Of a stretch of 64,000 bases of DNA, positions 1 through 8,484 are shown one piece after another. Under the pieces are notes generated by a model that was not told the origin of the DNA, ran no database searches, and saw nothing but the letters and a program-made list of their open reading frames with translations. The translations under genes were made by a program, and so were the position numbers. Within the stretch, counting starts at the first letter, position 1. Every line of letters starts with the position of its first letter. The DNA is from Rhizohabitans arisaemae (lineage in GTDB: Bacteria > Actinomycetota > Actinomycetes > Streptosporangiales > Streptosporangiaceae), in contig NZ_BLRH01000034.1 in assembly GCF_025996515.1 (NCBI RefSeq), positions 248,001 to 312,000 on the forward strand, read 5' to 3'.

Positions 1-242
1 GTGCCGAGAAACCACGTCACCCCGGTGCGCCCATCGGCGAGCACGGTCAACTCCTCCTCGGCCACCCTCGTCACCACCTGCGCCCGAGTGCGGTGCAGCT
101 CCAGGTCGTCCGCCTTGGTCGCAACGTTCGCACCGAAGGTAAAGATCAGCCGATCGTCCAGCAGCCGATCCAGCGCCTCGACATCTCCGGCGAGCTGCGC
201 GGCCTGGAGCCGGCGCTCGGCGTCCCGCAAGTTCTCCATCAT
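1..242 (-). CDS. SnoaL/DUF4440-like nuclear transport factor 2 family protein (partial)
   Basis: The window edge cuts this gene; about 80 N-terminal codons are visible, reading leftward. The protein opens MMENLRDAERRLQAAQLAGD, then has LDRLLDDRLIFTFG and a later VLADGRTGVTWF. This is the pattern of the small NTF2-fold SnoaL/DUF4440 proteins (cone-shaped alpha+beta barrel, often small-ligand binding or isomerase-like). Two consecutive ATG codons (at 242 and 239) follow a GGGAGG ribosome-binding site at a workable distance. Substrate and role cannot be told from the part seen. Confidence 0.6.
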   Translation of the reverse strand, partial: MMENLRDAERRLQAAQLAGDVEALDRLLDDRLIFTFGANVATKADDLELHRTRAQVVTRVAEEELTVLADGRTGVTWFLG

Positions 243-772
243 GAGGTCCACCCTCCCAGCCGGCGCCGTATCCGCGCCAGGACGTTCACGCTCGGCTGAT
301 CTTCGCAGTCCGATCGCCGGTGAGTGGGTGTCGGGTTTGGAAGGCTTCCCGACAGGCCGTTGAAGTGGTGCGCGGCGGCCCGGAAAATCAGACCGTCGCG
401 AGTTCGCGTCTTCTGCGATTCGCGACGGTCGAGGATTGAGGACACCCTCTGAGAGGGTCAGCGGAGAGCGGCTTCGAGCGCGTCCGGCGGAGCAGTGTCG
501 GTGATGACCAGTTTCGTCGCCCAGGTTGAGGATTCGCACCTCAACGATAGATCCTCAGAATCTCTGAAGTCTCGTCAGCTTCGGAAACTCCAGGAACCCC
601 AAGCAGAAGGCGCAGGTCCAGGGACTCGTCAGGCCACAGGGACCTCAAGGAACCCAAGACTTATCTCTTAGTTGAACGGTTTTCTTGTGCGCAGGTGTCG
701 ATCCGGGCGGAACCCGTTCGTAGTCAGGTGACCGGGCGGGAAGGATCCGCCCCTTGGGAGAGGAGCACCACC
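243..772. other. Intergenic region, no gene supported
   Basis: No reading frame here has convincing codon bias or a ribosome-binding site. It lies between a leftward SnoaL-type gene and the rightward DGPF gene, so promoters for both should be here. The only clear structure is the inverted repeat at 391-430, listed separately. Confidence 0.5.
391..430. repeat. Inverted repeat with 11-bp arms
   Basis: GACCGTCGCGA (391-401) is repeated as its exact reverse complement at 420-430, with an 18-nt loop. There is no T-tract. It could be a transcription stop for a lost gene or a regulator site; it sits between divergent genes, so a terminator role for the present neighbours is not obvious. Confidence 0.4.
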
Positions 773-1135
773 GTGCCGCACTACATGCTGTCCGTGCACA
801 GTGTCGAGGGCCAGGTACGCGAGCCGATGACCGAACAGGCCATGCGACGCTCTCACGAGCGGCTGGAGGCCGTCGAGCAGGAGATGAAGTCGTCCGGGAT
901 GTGGGTGTTCTCCGGCCGCCTGCACGACGCCGACACCGCCACCGTCGTACGCGCCGGAGGCGGGCGGATCGTCACCACCGATGGCCCGTTCACCGAGTCC
1001 AAGGACCACCTCGCCGGCTTCTACATTGTCCGGGCCGACGATCTGGACGCCGTGCTCGCCCTGGCCGCCCAGGTCACCGCAGCCATCGACACGCCGATCG
1101 AAGTGCGTCCGTTCGCCGCCACGTCCGGGGGCTGA
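773..1135 (+). CDS. YCII-related (DGPF domain) protein
   Basis: A 120-residue protein of the YCII/DGPF family, small ferredoxin-like-fold proteins. The signature appears as TDGPFTESKDHLAGFYIV near residues 70-87, and the N-terminus MPHYMLSVHSVEG is typical. The GTG start at 773 is chosen because GGGAGAGGAG precedes it by a normal distance; the frame is open further upstream but without such a site. The ECF sigma gene starts 3 nt after the stop, so the two are one unit. In actinomycetes this pair defines the ECF42-type arrangement; the DGPF protein's biochemical role is not settled. Confidence 0.85.
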   Translation: MPHYMLSVHSVEGQVREPMTEQAMRRSHERLEAVEQEMKSSGMWVFSGRLHDADTATVVRAGGGRIVTTDGPFTESKDHLAGFYIVRADDLDAVLALAAQVTAAIDTPIEVRPFAATSGG

Positions 1136-1138
1136 GCG

Positions 1139-2344
1139 TTGCACCCCGTCGGTCAGGACGCGATCGGCCGGATCTTCCGCGAGGAGTACGGCCGGTCGCT
1201 GGCCGCTCTGATCGGCGTGCTCGGCGACATCGACGTCGCCGAGGACGCGCTGCAGGAGGCGTACGCGCTGGCGCTGGACAAGTGGTCGGCCGAGGGTCTG
1301 CCGCCCAACCCGGGCGGCTGGATCACCACCACCGCCCGCAACCGCGCGATCGACCGCCTACGCCGCCAGACGCGTGAACGGCACCTGCTGAGCGAGGCGG
1401 CGCTCCTGACCCGCGACGACGACCCACCCCCGCGAGGAGGGGCCGTGCCCGACGACCGGCTCAGGCTGATCTTCACCTGCTGCCATCCCGCCCTGGCGGC
1501 CGAGACGCAGGTCGCGCTCACCTTGCGGCTGCTCGGGGGGCTGTCCACCGAGCAGGTGGCCCGCTGTTTCCTGGTGACCGAACCGGCCATGGCCCAACGC
1601 CTGGTCCGAGCCAAACGCAAGATCAAGGCTGCTCGCATCCCGTACCGGATCCCCGCCGATCACGAGCTGCCCGATCGGCTGCCACCGGTGCTGGCCGTGC
1701 TCTACCTCATCTACACCACCGGCCAGTCCGACCAGGGCCGGCGGGACCTGTGCGGTGAGGCGATCCGGCTGGCCCGCGTGCTGGCCACACTCATGCCCGA
1801 CGAAGGCGAGGTGGCCGGCCTGCTGGCCCTGCTGCTGCTCATCGAGTCCCGCCGGGCCGCCCGCACCCGGCCGGACGGCGGCCTGGTCCTGCTGAGCGAG
1901 CAGGATCGCGGCCGCTGGGACCGCGGCCTGATCGCGGAGGGCCACGCCATCGTGCGCCGCTGCCTGGCCCGCGACCGCCCCGGCCCCTACCAACTGCAAG
2001 CCGCCATCAACGCAGTCCACGCCGACGCCCCGACCGCCGCCGACACCGACTGGAGCCAGATCGCCACCCTCTACGACCACCTGTACGGTCTGGTTCCCAC
2101 CCCGGTGGTGGCGCTCAACCGCGCCATCGCGATCGCCGAGGTACGCGGCCCCATCGTCGGCCTGGCACTCATCGACCCGCTGGGGGCCGAGCTGGACCAG
2201 TACTACCCCTTCCATGCCGCCCGCGCCGACTTGCTGCGCCGCCTGGACCGGCGGGGCGAGGCGAGCGCCGCCTACCGTCGGGCCGCCGCTCTGGCCCCTG
2301 CCGGCCCCGAACGCGACTTCCTCCAGCGGCAACCTGCACACTAA
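1139..2344 (+). CDS. ECF sigma-70 family factor, ECF42-like with C-terminal helical extension
   Basis: About 401 residues, much longer than a minimal ECF sigma factor. Region 2 is seen in the first ~80 residues (EEYGRSLAALIGVLGDIDVA, then GWITTTARNRAIDRLRR). Region 4 follows with LTLRLLGGLSTEQVARCFLV and a helix-turn-helix-like AMAQRLVRAKRKI. The remaining ~200 residues are an alpha-helical TPR-like extension, as in ECF42 members, which use it in place of an anti-sigma factor. No anti-sigma gene is adjacent. The start is TTG at 1139, just after the DGPF stop, with GGGGGCTGAG ahead. It should redirect RNA polymerase to a small regulon; the inducing signal cannot be read from sequence. Confidence 0.85.
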   Translation: MHPVGQDAIGRIFREEYGRSLAALIGVLGDIDVAEDALQEAYALALDKWSAEGLPPNPGGWITTTARNRAIDRLRRQTRERHLLSEAALLTRDDDPPPRGGAVPDDRLRLIFTCCHPALAAETQVALTLRLLGGLSTEQVARCFLVTEPAMAQRLVRAKRKIKAARIPYRIPADHELPDRLPPVLAVLYLIYTTGQSDQGRRDLCGEAIRLARVLATLMPDEGEVAGLLALLLLIESRRAARTRPDGGLVLLSEQDRGRWDRGLIAEGHAIVRRCLARDRPGPYQLQAAINAVHADAPTAADTDWSQIATLYDHLYGLVPTPVVALNRAIAIAEVRGPIVGLALIDPLGAELDQYYPFHAARADLLRRLDRRGEASAAYRRAAALAPAGPERDFLQRQPAH

Positions 2345-2575
2345 ACCGAACGCACCCCCGGCTCGCTCGTGAACGGCCAAGCGTCGCGGGGGGTGCGCCC
2401 ATCGGTTCCCGCATGCCCGCACTGTAGAGACCCGCACTGACATCGGACGGTCGTCCAGCATCCCCACAGCCCGCTGCGCAGACCGTGTGGACGTATCCGG
2501 CAAGGCAGCGTGGGGTGGTGAGAACGATCGCAGGCGCCTGGCGCCATGTTCGGAGGTATGGCTCCTTGAATCGGG

Positions 2576-4858
2576 GTGTGGAAGGTGGCGACGCCTACGA
2601 TGCTGATCATGTCTAAGGGTGTGCGTGACGGCGGTTCGGCCGGGCAGAGTGGCTGGTGGACGGATGCGGCGTTGCTGGTGCATGGGGATTTCGAGCGTGT
2701 GCGGGCACTGCTGGATTCGGCGCCGGACGCTCAGGCTCGCTTGGTGGCGGCGGTGTATCGGGCCTCGGCACATCTGCACCGGGACGCCCCGCCCGCCGTG
2801 CGCCGGCAACTGCTGGCGCTGGACGCCGCCCGGTACAGGGACCGGGAGCTGGCCGCCCGGATCATCGCCGTACCCGTGGACGGGGGGAGTCTCGCACGGT
2901 GGGGGTTTGAATGGGTCACGGCCGGCCAGATCGATTCCCGGTTGCGGTACGCCCTGCCCGACTGGAAGGTGCGGTGTGTGGCGACCGCCGTGGTGGAAGG
3001 CCGTGCCGTGGCTGTGGGCCCGTCGTGGAGCGGCGGCGACAACGGCAGAGCACTTCGGGTGTGGGACCTGATGACCGGCGAGCAGATCGGCGCGCCACTC
3101 GCTGGCCACACCGACTTGGTGTGTGCGGTGGGGACGGGCGTGATGAACGCGCGCCCCGTCGTACTCACCGGAAGCCAGGACGGAACCGCGCGGGTGTGGG
3201 ACCTAGCCGGCCTTGAGCCGATCGGTGAGCCCCTGACCGGCCACGACGGGTGGGTCCTCGCCGTGTCGACGGCCGTGGTGGACGGCCGTCCCGTCGCCGT
3301 CACAGGCGGAAGCGACAGGACGGCGCGGGTATGGGACCTCGGCACCGGACGGCAGATCGGCGAGCCCTTCGCCGGGCACGGACACTGGGTGGCGGGGGTG
3401 GCGACGGCAGTGGTGAAGGGCCGCCCTGTCGCCGTCACCAACGGCGACCACGATGCCACGGTCCGGGTGTGGGACCTGGCCACCGGTCAGCAGGTCGGCG
3501 ACCCGCTGACCGGCCACACCGATCGGGTGCTGGCTGTGGCGACGGCCGTGGTGAACGGCAGGCCGGTCGCCGTCACCGGTGGCTACGACAAGACGGCGCG
3601 GGTGTGGGACCTGACCACGGGCAAACCGGTCGGCGACCCGCTGACCGGCCACTCCCACAAGGTGTCGGCTGTGGCGACGGCCGTGGTGGACGGCAGGCCG
3701 GTCGCCGTCACCGGTGGCGGAGACGCCACAGCCCGGCTGTGGGATCTGGCCACGGGTGAGCAGATCGTCGAGCCGCTGACCGGCCACACCGACCAGGTGG
3801 GCGCCGTGGCGGTGGCGGATGTGAACGGCGCTCCCTTCGTCGTCACCGCCGGTGATGTGTACAACACCGGCCGCACCGACCACAGCGTACGTGTGTGGAA
3901 CCTCAAGGAGCGTCGGCGGACCTTCGAACCGTCCTCGGCCGGGCACAGCGGCGACGTTCTCGCGGTGGCGACGGGGATGCTCGACGGGCGGTCCGTGGCC
4001 GTCACCGGAAGCACCGACAGCACGGCCCGCGCGTGGGATCTCGCAACGGGTGAGCAGATCGGCGCCCCTATCACCGGCCACGCCGGCGAGGTGCACAGCG
4101 TGTTGGCGGGGGTGGTGGACGGCCGCTTGGTCGCCGTCACCGGCGGCTACGACGCACTCCGGGTGTGGGACCTGGCCACGGGTGAGCAGATCGGTGAACC
4201 ACTGACCGACCCGGACGGACAAACGATCGCGCGGAGCATGGGTCCGGTGGACGGCCGCTTGGTGGCCGTCACCGGCGGCGGACACCGCAGCGGCAGGCCC
4301 AAGCAGGTGTGGGACCTGGCCACGCGCAAGCCGATCGGCAGGTTCCCCACCGGTCGCCGCCGCAAATACACCGACAAGGTGATCGCGGTGGCGGCGGGAA
4401 CGGTGGACGGCCGGCCAATCGCCGTCACGAGCGGCGACGATCAAACAGTACGGGTGTGGGACACCACCAATGGGCAGCAGATTGGTGAGTCCCTGATGGA
4501 CAACTACCCGGTGCGGGCGGTGGCCATGGCGGTGCTGGAAGGCCACCCGATCGTGGTCCTCGGCGGCGACGTCGGGACAGCACGGATAATGGACCTGGCC
4601 ACCGGCCGGCAGATCGGCGAACCGTTACGCGGCCACACCGACGTGGTGTGCACGGTGGCGTTGGGCACCGTGCACGGCCGCCCGGTCGCCGTCACCGGGA
4701 GCTGGGACGCCACGGTGCGTGTGTGGGACGCGTTGACGGGCGAACAGATCGGTGAGGAGATCGTGTTCCCCGCAACGGTGAGAGCGGTCGCAGTGACGCC
4801 GGACGGGCGCCTGGCAGTCGGATTCGGCGCGGAGCTGGCCGTCCTGGCCTCTCGCTGA
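2576..4858 (+). CDS. WD40 repeat protein with short helical N-terminal region
   Basis: Up to 760 residues. After ~130 non-repeat residues (helical, with DAALLVHGDFERVRALLDSA) the rest is a long series of WD40 blades of the form VAVTGG-D-TARVWDLATG-QIGEPLTGH. At least a dozen copies can be counted, enough for two propellers. No protease, kinase or ATPase domain and no membrane segment is visible, so it looks like a cytosolic scaffold without the enzymatic partner that such propellers often carry. Start uncertain: GTG 2576 is the longest, ATG 2600 and ATG 2609 are alternatives, none with a strong ribosome-binding site. The near-identical repeats make it prone to recombination. Confidence 0.8.
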   Translation: MWKVATPTMLIMSKGVRDGGSAGQSGWWTDAALLVHGDFERVRALLDSAPDAQARLVAAVYRASAHLHRDAPPAVRRQLLALDAARYRDRELAARIIAVPVDGGSLARWGFEWVTAGQIDSRLRYALPDWKVRCVATAVVEGRAVAVGPSWSGGDNGRALRVWDLMTGEQIGAPLAGHTDLVCAVGTGVMNARPVVLTGSQDGTARVWDLAGLEPIGEPLTGHDGWVLAVSTAVVDGRPVAVTGGSDRTARVWDLGTGRQIGEPFAGHGHWVAGVATAVVKGRPVAVTNGDHDATVRVWDLATGQQVGDPLTGHTDRVLAVATAVVNGRPVAVTGGYDKTARVWDLTTGKPVGDPLTGHSHKVSAVATAVVDGRPVAVTGGGDATARLWDLATGEQIVEPLTGHTDQVGAVAVADVNGAPFVVTAGDVYNTGRTDHSVRVWNLKERRRTFEPSSAGHSGDVLAVATGMLDGRSVAVTGSTDSTARAWDLATGEQIGAPITGHAGEVHSVLAGVVDGRLVAVTGGYDALRVWDLATGEQIGEPLTDPDGQTIARSMGPVDGRLVAVTGGGHRSGRPKQVWDLATRKPIGRFPTGRRRKYTDKVIAVAAGTVDGRPIAVTSGDDQTVRVWDTTNGQQIGESLMDNYPVRAVAMAVLEGHPIVVLGGDVGTARIMDLATGRQIGEPLRGHTDVVCTVALGTVHGRPVAVTGSWDATVRVWDALTGEQIGEEIVFPATVRAVAVTPDGRLAVGFGAELAVLASR

Positions 4859-4894
4859 CCCCGTTCCTCCGCAGCCCTCTTGGCGGGCCGGGGC

Positions 4895-5209
4895 TTATGC
4901 CGCACACTGCAGGCCGGCATACGCCTGCTCCTCCGACGGAGCACCCGGCATTCCCGAGAGGTAGGCGGCCCCCGCGAGCTTGACGGCTGTGAACGCCTGG
5001 CTGGAGTGCATGACCACGGCCGACAGTCCTGCGACGGCGAGGGCGGCGTGCGCGTAGAGGCCGGTGGCGGTGCCGAGGATGACGGGGACGGCCTGTCGGC
5101 GCCCGCCGCGGCCGACGTGCTGGACCAGCAGGGTGCGGCCGGCGCCGGGCGTGGCGATCAGCGGCAGGACCGCCACCAGGAACCCGGCGACCGCGTAGGG
5201 GTGCACCAC
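4895..5209 (-). pseudogene. Truncated LysE/RhtB-family exporter gene
   Basis: The first ~85 codons match the start of a LysE-type amino-acid exporter: hydrophobic helix with LVAVLPLIATPGAG, a second segment ILGTATGLYAHAALAVAGLS, then AFTAVKLAGAAYL. The frame then runs into unrelated residues and stops at 104 codons, whereas family members have about 200 residues and five or six helices. The GTG start at 5209 lies 4 nt after the metallophosphoesterase stop, so it was the second gene of that unit. With half of the transmembrane domain gone, transport activity is unlikely. Confidence 0.7.
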
Positions 5210-5213
5210 GGTG

Positions 5214-5951
5214 TCAGGGCACCACGCGGAAGTGGGTGGTCAGCCGGCCGTCGTCGCCGAGCACGTGGTACGCCACGCCGGGCGGCTGATCGAGGTCGGC
5301 CACGCCGTCGCCTTCCCAGGGCAGCCGCAGGGTCCAGGTGACGGCGGGGGCGACGACCAGCAGCCGACCGGCGAAGACCGAGGCGGCGGCGGTGTGGGCG
5401 TGACCGGTGAGCACGGCGGCCACCTCCGGGTGCGCGCCGAGCAGGCCGGCCAGCCGCTCGGGCCGCTGGAGCATGATCCGGTCGGGTAGCGGGTGGTGCA
5501 CGGCCACCGGTGGCTGGTGGAAGGCGAGCAGCGCCCGCGTGTCCGCCGGCAGCGCGGCGAGGGTGGCCTCGATCCAGGCGGCGGTTTCGTCGTCGAGCAG
5601 GCCCTCGTCGCGGCCGGGGATGGTGGTGTCGCACATCAGGACGGCGGCGCCGGGCAGGTGGTGCACCCGGTTGACCGGCCCGTCGTGGGGCTCCTCGCCC
5701 AGCAGAACCTTGCGGTAGGCGGAGCGGGAGTCGTGGTTGCCCGGGCAGGTGAGCACCGGGAAGGGGGCCGCCAGGATGTCGGCCGCCTCCGCGTACTCGT
5801 CCTCCTTTCCGTGGTCGGCGATGTCGCCCGTGACCAGCAGCGCGTCGAGCGGCAGGCCGCGCAGGCGGTCCATGACCCGTACGGCGCGCCGGGTGGCCCG
5901 CTCGGTGCCGTCCAGGTGCAGGTCGCTGATCTGCGCGAGCAGCAGGGTCAT
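5214..5951 (-). CDS. Metallophosphoesterase, CpdA-like
   Basis: A 245-residue calcineurin-like phosphoesterase with every metal-binding block: ISDLHLDG near residue 8, LLVTGDIAD, the central CPGNHD, an isolated histidine in LAFHQPP, and GHAHTA. This set defines two-metal phosphodiesterases of the CpdA/Icc type that split cyclic nucleotides or related phosphodiesters; which one is not decidable here. It starts at ATG 5951 and is divergent from the CGNR gene at 6046 across a short AT-rich spacer. The LysE remnant follows 4 nt downstream. Confidence 0.85.
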   Translation of the reverse strand: MTLLLAQISDLHLDGTERATRRAVRVMDRLRGLPLDALLVTGDIADHGKEDEYAEAADILAAPFPVLTCPGNHDSRSAYRKVLLGEEPHDGPVNRVHHLPGAAVLMCDTTIPGRDEGLLDDETAAWIEATLAALPADTRALLAFHQPPVAVHHPLPDRIMLQRPERLAGLLGAHPEVAAVLTGHAHTAAASVFAGRLLVVAPAVTWTLRLPWEGDGVADLDQPPGVAYHVLGDDGRLTTHFRVVP

Positions 5952-5969
5952 CGGCCGATCCCTTCATTC

Positions 5970-5994
5970 AACGGAAAAAAATGATTTATCCGTT
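5970..5994. promoter_or_regulatory. Inverted repeat in divergent promoter spacer
   Basis: AACGGA (5970-5975) and TCCGTT (5989-5994) form a dyad around an A/T-rich centre, between the phosphoesterase and CGNR genes. The spacer is much more A/T rich than its surroundings. A TAGACT that could be a rightward -10 box lies just downstream (about 6003-6008). A binding site for the CGNR regulator is a reasonable guess only. Confidence 0.35.
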
Positions 5995-6045
5995 AGAAAC
6001 CATAGACTGGAACCCGGCGGGTCATCAAGCGCGAGAGGGGACCAC

Positions 6046-6645
6046 GTGGAACGCCGGTCGACATCGGCACTGGCACTGGCGAGCACCATCCGGCACGACG
6101 GCGACGGCGGGGTGGCCGATGACCTGGCCACCGTCCAGGGCGCCGCGCAGTGGATCCGCGACCAGGCCGGGCCGCTGGGGGAGCACGCCCCACCGGCGGG
6201 GATGCCGATCGACGAGCCGCTCAGGGACGAGATCGTCGCCGTACGGCGGGCCACCAGGGCGCTGTTCGCCCGTGCGGTGAGTCCGGCTCCGCCCAGCCCG
6301 GCCGACGCCGGACGTCTGATACCCGCGGCCGAGGCCCTCGCCCACCTCAACGCCGTGGCCGCACGGGAACCGGTGGTCCCGCGGCTCGACTGGCCCGCCG
6401 AGAAGCCACCTGTGGCCCGGCTCCTGCCAAGCGAGCCCGACCCCCGGGTACGGCTGGTCACCGCCCTGGCGCGGGCGGCGATCGAATTCCTCGCAGGGCC
6501 GGAACGGGAGCTGCTGCGTGCCTGCACCGCCCCGCGCTGTGTGCGCTACTTCGTCAAGGCCCACGGACGCCAGGAGTGGTGCAAGCCGTCCTGCGGCAAC
6601 CGGGCACGCGCCGCCCGCCACTACCGCCGCCACCGCACCGGCTGA
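6046..6645 (+). CDS. CGNR zinc-finger / ABATE-domain transcriptional regulator
   Basis: 199 residues. The N-terminal part fits the ABATE domain (ALASTIRHDGDGGVADDLAT). The C-terminus is the CGNR zinc finger: CTAPRC, then EWCKPSCGNRARAARHYRRH, with four cysteines to bind zinc. The GTG start at 6046 follows GAGAGGGG; earlier starts in the open frame lack such a site. These proteins are thought to be stress-related DNA-binding regulators. Divergent position suggests control of the phosphoesterase gene and of itself. It is one of three CGNR loci within 7 kb. Confidence 0.85.
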   Translation: MERRSTSALALASTIRHDGDGGVADDLATVQGAAQWIRDQAGPLGEHAPPAGMPIDEPLRDEIVAVRRATRALFARAVSPAPPSPADAGRLIPAAEALAHLNAVAAREPVVPRLDWPAEKPPVARLLPSEPDPRVRLVTALARAAIEFLAGPERELLRACTAPRCVRYFVKAHGRQEWCKPSCGNRARAARHYRRHRTG

Positions 6646-6921
6646 GTGGCACCGGCGCAACGCCGACGCCCGCCGCCCGGCGCCGCGGGCGCGCCCGCAT
6701 CCGCAGCGGGAAGGGCATCGTCGTGGTTGCGGGAACCCGCACGGTCTCAGGTGCCGGGCCGCACCCGCAACCGGTTTCGCTCGCCCCTCACCGCCTTCAG
6801 CTCATCCCACCGCTTGCCACCCCGGTGGACGTTGTCGGTCACAGCATCAGACCGTGTATCGGAAGTGGATCAGTAGGGTTGGGCCGTGGTAGGCGTAGCG
6901 CCAGTGCTGGGGAGGGTTGTC

Positions 6922-7449
6922 GTGGTGTTGGGGTCGCGGGCCGGATTCGCTTTGGAGTTCCATGTCGAACAAGACCCAGGGCTGCTGTGCGTCGACGTCT
7001 TCGTCGGCGGGCTCCATGTGAACGCGTGGGACAACGCGTTCTACCCGCCGCTACTGGTCAAGAAGCTCAAGGACGAGCTCGGTCGCTTCCGCACGCCGTC
7101 CGCGCCGCCGATGGGCTTCGTCTCGCCGTTCGAGGCGTTTCGCCTTGCCGAGGACTGGATGTGCGACGACGCTGATACAGGAACGGCATCCGAGGCCGGG
7201 GCGGAGCTCGCGAGGTGCCGGTTCCTGGATTGGGGTGAATGCACGGATTACGTGCTGGCGTTCGCCTTCACCGACGGGGACCGGGTCCATCTCGCCTGCC
7301 GGGTGCACGGTGATGCGGGTCCGCAGGCGTCGACGGTGGTATCGGTGAGCCGGACGTTGTTCGTCGAGACGCTGGAGCACGGCCTCGGCGTCGCCGAACG
7401 CGAGTGGTCTGCCCGGCTCGCCGCCATGAACCCGCAGGAGCACATGTGA
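6922..7449 (+). CDS. Hypothetical protein, ~175 aa
   Basis: Not recognised. Codon bias is that of a real gene and GGGGAGGG at 6909-6916 supports a start at GTG 6922 (GTG 6925 and TTG 6928 are equally placed). The protein is soluble and mixed alpha/beta with no signal peptide or membrane segment. Blocks that might serve for a search are FHVEQDPGLLCVDVFVGG, RFLDWGECTDYVLAFAF and AEREWSARLAAM. It stands alone on its strand. The 276 bp before it (6646-6921) show no gene. Confidence 0.6.
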   Translation: MVLGSRAGFALEFHVEQDPGLLCVDVFVGGLHVNAWDNAFYPPLLVKKLKDELGRFRTPSAPPMGFVSPFEAFRLAEDWMCDDADTGTASEAGAELARCRFLDWGECTDYVLAFAFTDGDRVHLACRVHGDAGPQASTVVSVSRTLFVETLEHGLGVAEREWSARLAAMNPQEHM

Positions 7450-7835
7450 CGGCGGGGACGTGTCCAGCGCGCGTTCTCTCTAGGCGCCGGTCACAACCAC
7501 TCGCCGGCGGCCCCGGCTTCCTGATGACCGGTCCGCTGCACGCCGCCCCCGCCCCGGCGAAGCTTCCCTGCGGTTGCCGACTGTGCACCTGACCCGCGCG
7601 GACCTCACCCGCGCTCTGGTGCGCACCTTTGGTGGACCCGCTCGTTGTCGATCGGCGGCCCGGGGATCTCCAGCCCTCCGAATGAACCCGCAATTTGGGT
7701 TCAGACGGCCCAGACCAGGCGGCTTGGGAGCAAGACCCGGTGGTGCCGGGCGATCGCCTCCGGCGACCCGTGCCCGCCCGTGGCGTCCGGGTGGCGCGGG
7801 CGACCTCACCCGCCTGCCCGCCGGGGAGGGCAGGC
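7450..7835. other. Convergent intergenic region, no gene supported
   Basis: This lies between two genes that end facing each other. It is very G/C-rich with several long overlapping open frames, none with a ribosome-binding site or recognisable product. A transcription terminator is expected here, but no clean long hairpin could be picked out by eye. Confidence 0.45.
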
Positions 7836-8399
7836 TCAGCCCGACTTGTGGCGTCGGTAGTGGCGGGCGACACGGACTCGGTTTCCGCAGCGGGCGGCCG
7901 AGCACCAGCGGCGGCGCGGATGGGCGGGCAGGAACAGCATCACGCAGTCGTCGGCCTCGCATTGGCGGACCTTGGCGACGGCCGGGTCCGTCAGCAGTTC
8001 GGCCGCCGCCTCGGCCAGCCAAGCCGACAGCCGCGCTCCGGGCGGACCGGTGCGCCGGCGGACGGCGGTGACCGCCTCGCCGTTCCAGCCGAGTTCGGCG
8101 ATGGCGGGCGCGGCCCGCTGGGCCTCGTTGAGGGCTTCCAGGTCATCCGCCGGAGGCCGCCTGCCGTCGCGGATGCGGTCGAGGGCGCGGGCGGTGTGGT
8201 TGCGGACGGCGTGTACGGCGGCCAGGCCGGCGTTGTCCAGCCCGGCGGCGAGGGCACGCGCCTCGGGGAAACGGTCGGCCTGGAGTTCCAGCCACGCACG
8301 CAGGTCATGGGGGGTGGCCATCAGGTCGCCGACGGCCGGGCGGGTGTTGACGAGGTCCAGGGCCAAATGCTCCCCGGTCATGGGACCGATGTCGCTCAT
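7836..8399 (-). CDS. CGNR zinc-finger / ABATE-domain transcriptional regulator
   Basis: 187 residues with the full family layout: LALDLVNTR early in the ABATE domain, AIAELGWNGEAVTAVRRRT in the middle, and a CGNR finger at the end (CEADDC, then RWCSAARCGNRVRVARHYRRH). It starts at ATG 8399 and points away from the hydrolase gene at 8485 across an 85-bp A/T-rich promoter. That layout implies it regulates the hydrolase and itself. It is more canonical than the CGNR protein at 6046. Confidence 0.9.
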   Translation of the reverse strand: MSDIGPMTGEHLALDLVNTRPAVGDLMATPHDLRAWLELQADRFPEARALAAGLDNAGLAAVHAVRNHTARALDRIRDGRRPPADDLEALNEAQRAAPAIAELGWNGEAVTAVRRRTGPPGARLSAWLAEAAAELLTDPAVAKVRQCEADDCVMLFLPAHPRRRWCSAARCGNRVRVARHYRRHKSG

Positions 8400-8422
8400 T
8401 TACCTAATCCTATATTCCGCAG

Positions 8423-8458
8423 TTGACACATTAGGCCGTCCACCGCTATATCTAATGT
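8423..8458 (+). promoter_or_regulatory. Promoter with overlapping operator-like dyad upstream of the hydrolase
   Basis: TTGACA at 8423-8428 is followed after 17-18 nt by a CTATAT/TATATC -10 box (8446-8452). An inverted repeat ACATTAG (8428-8434) / CTAATGT (8452-8458) spans the spacer from the end of the -35 box to past the -10 box, the ideal place for a repressor. A third CATTAG copy lies at 8477-8482 next to the start codon. The divergent CGNR regulator is the likely binder. Confidence 0.6.
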
Positions 8459-8484
8459 ATCTTCTACATAGAAAGGCATTAGAG

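Noticed and set aside
1358-3109. 583-codon leftward frame over the sigma-factor and WD40 genes
   Set aside because: Composition is that of an antisense frame, with no start signal and no recognisable domain.
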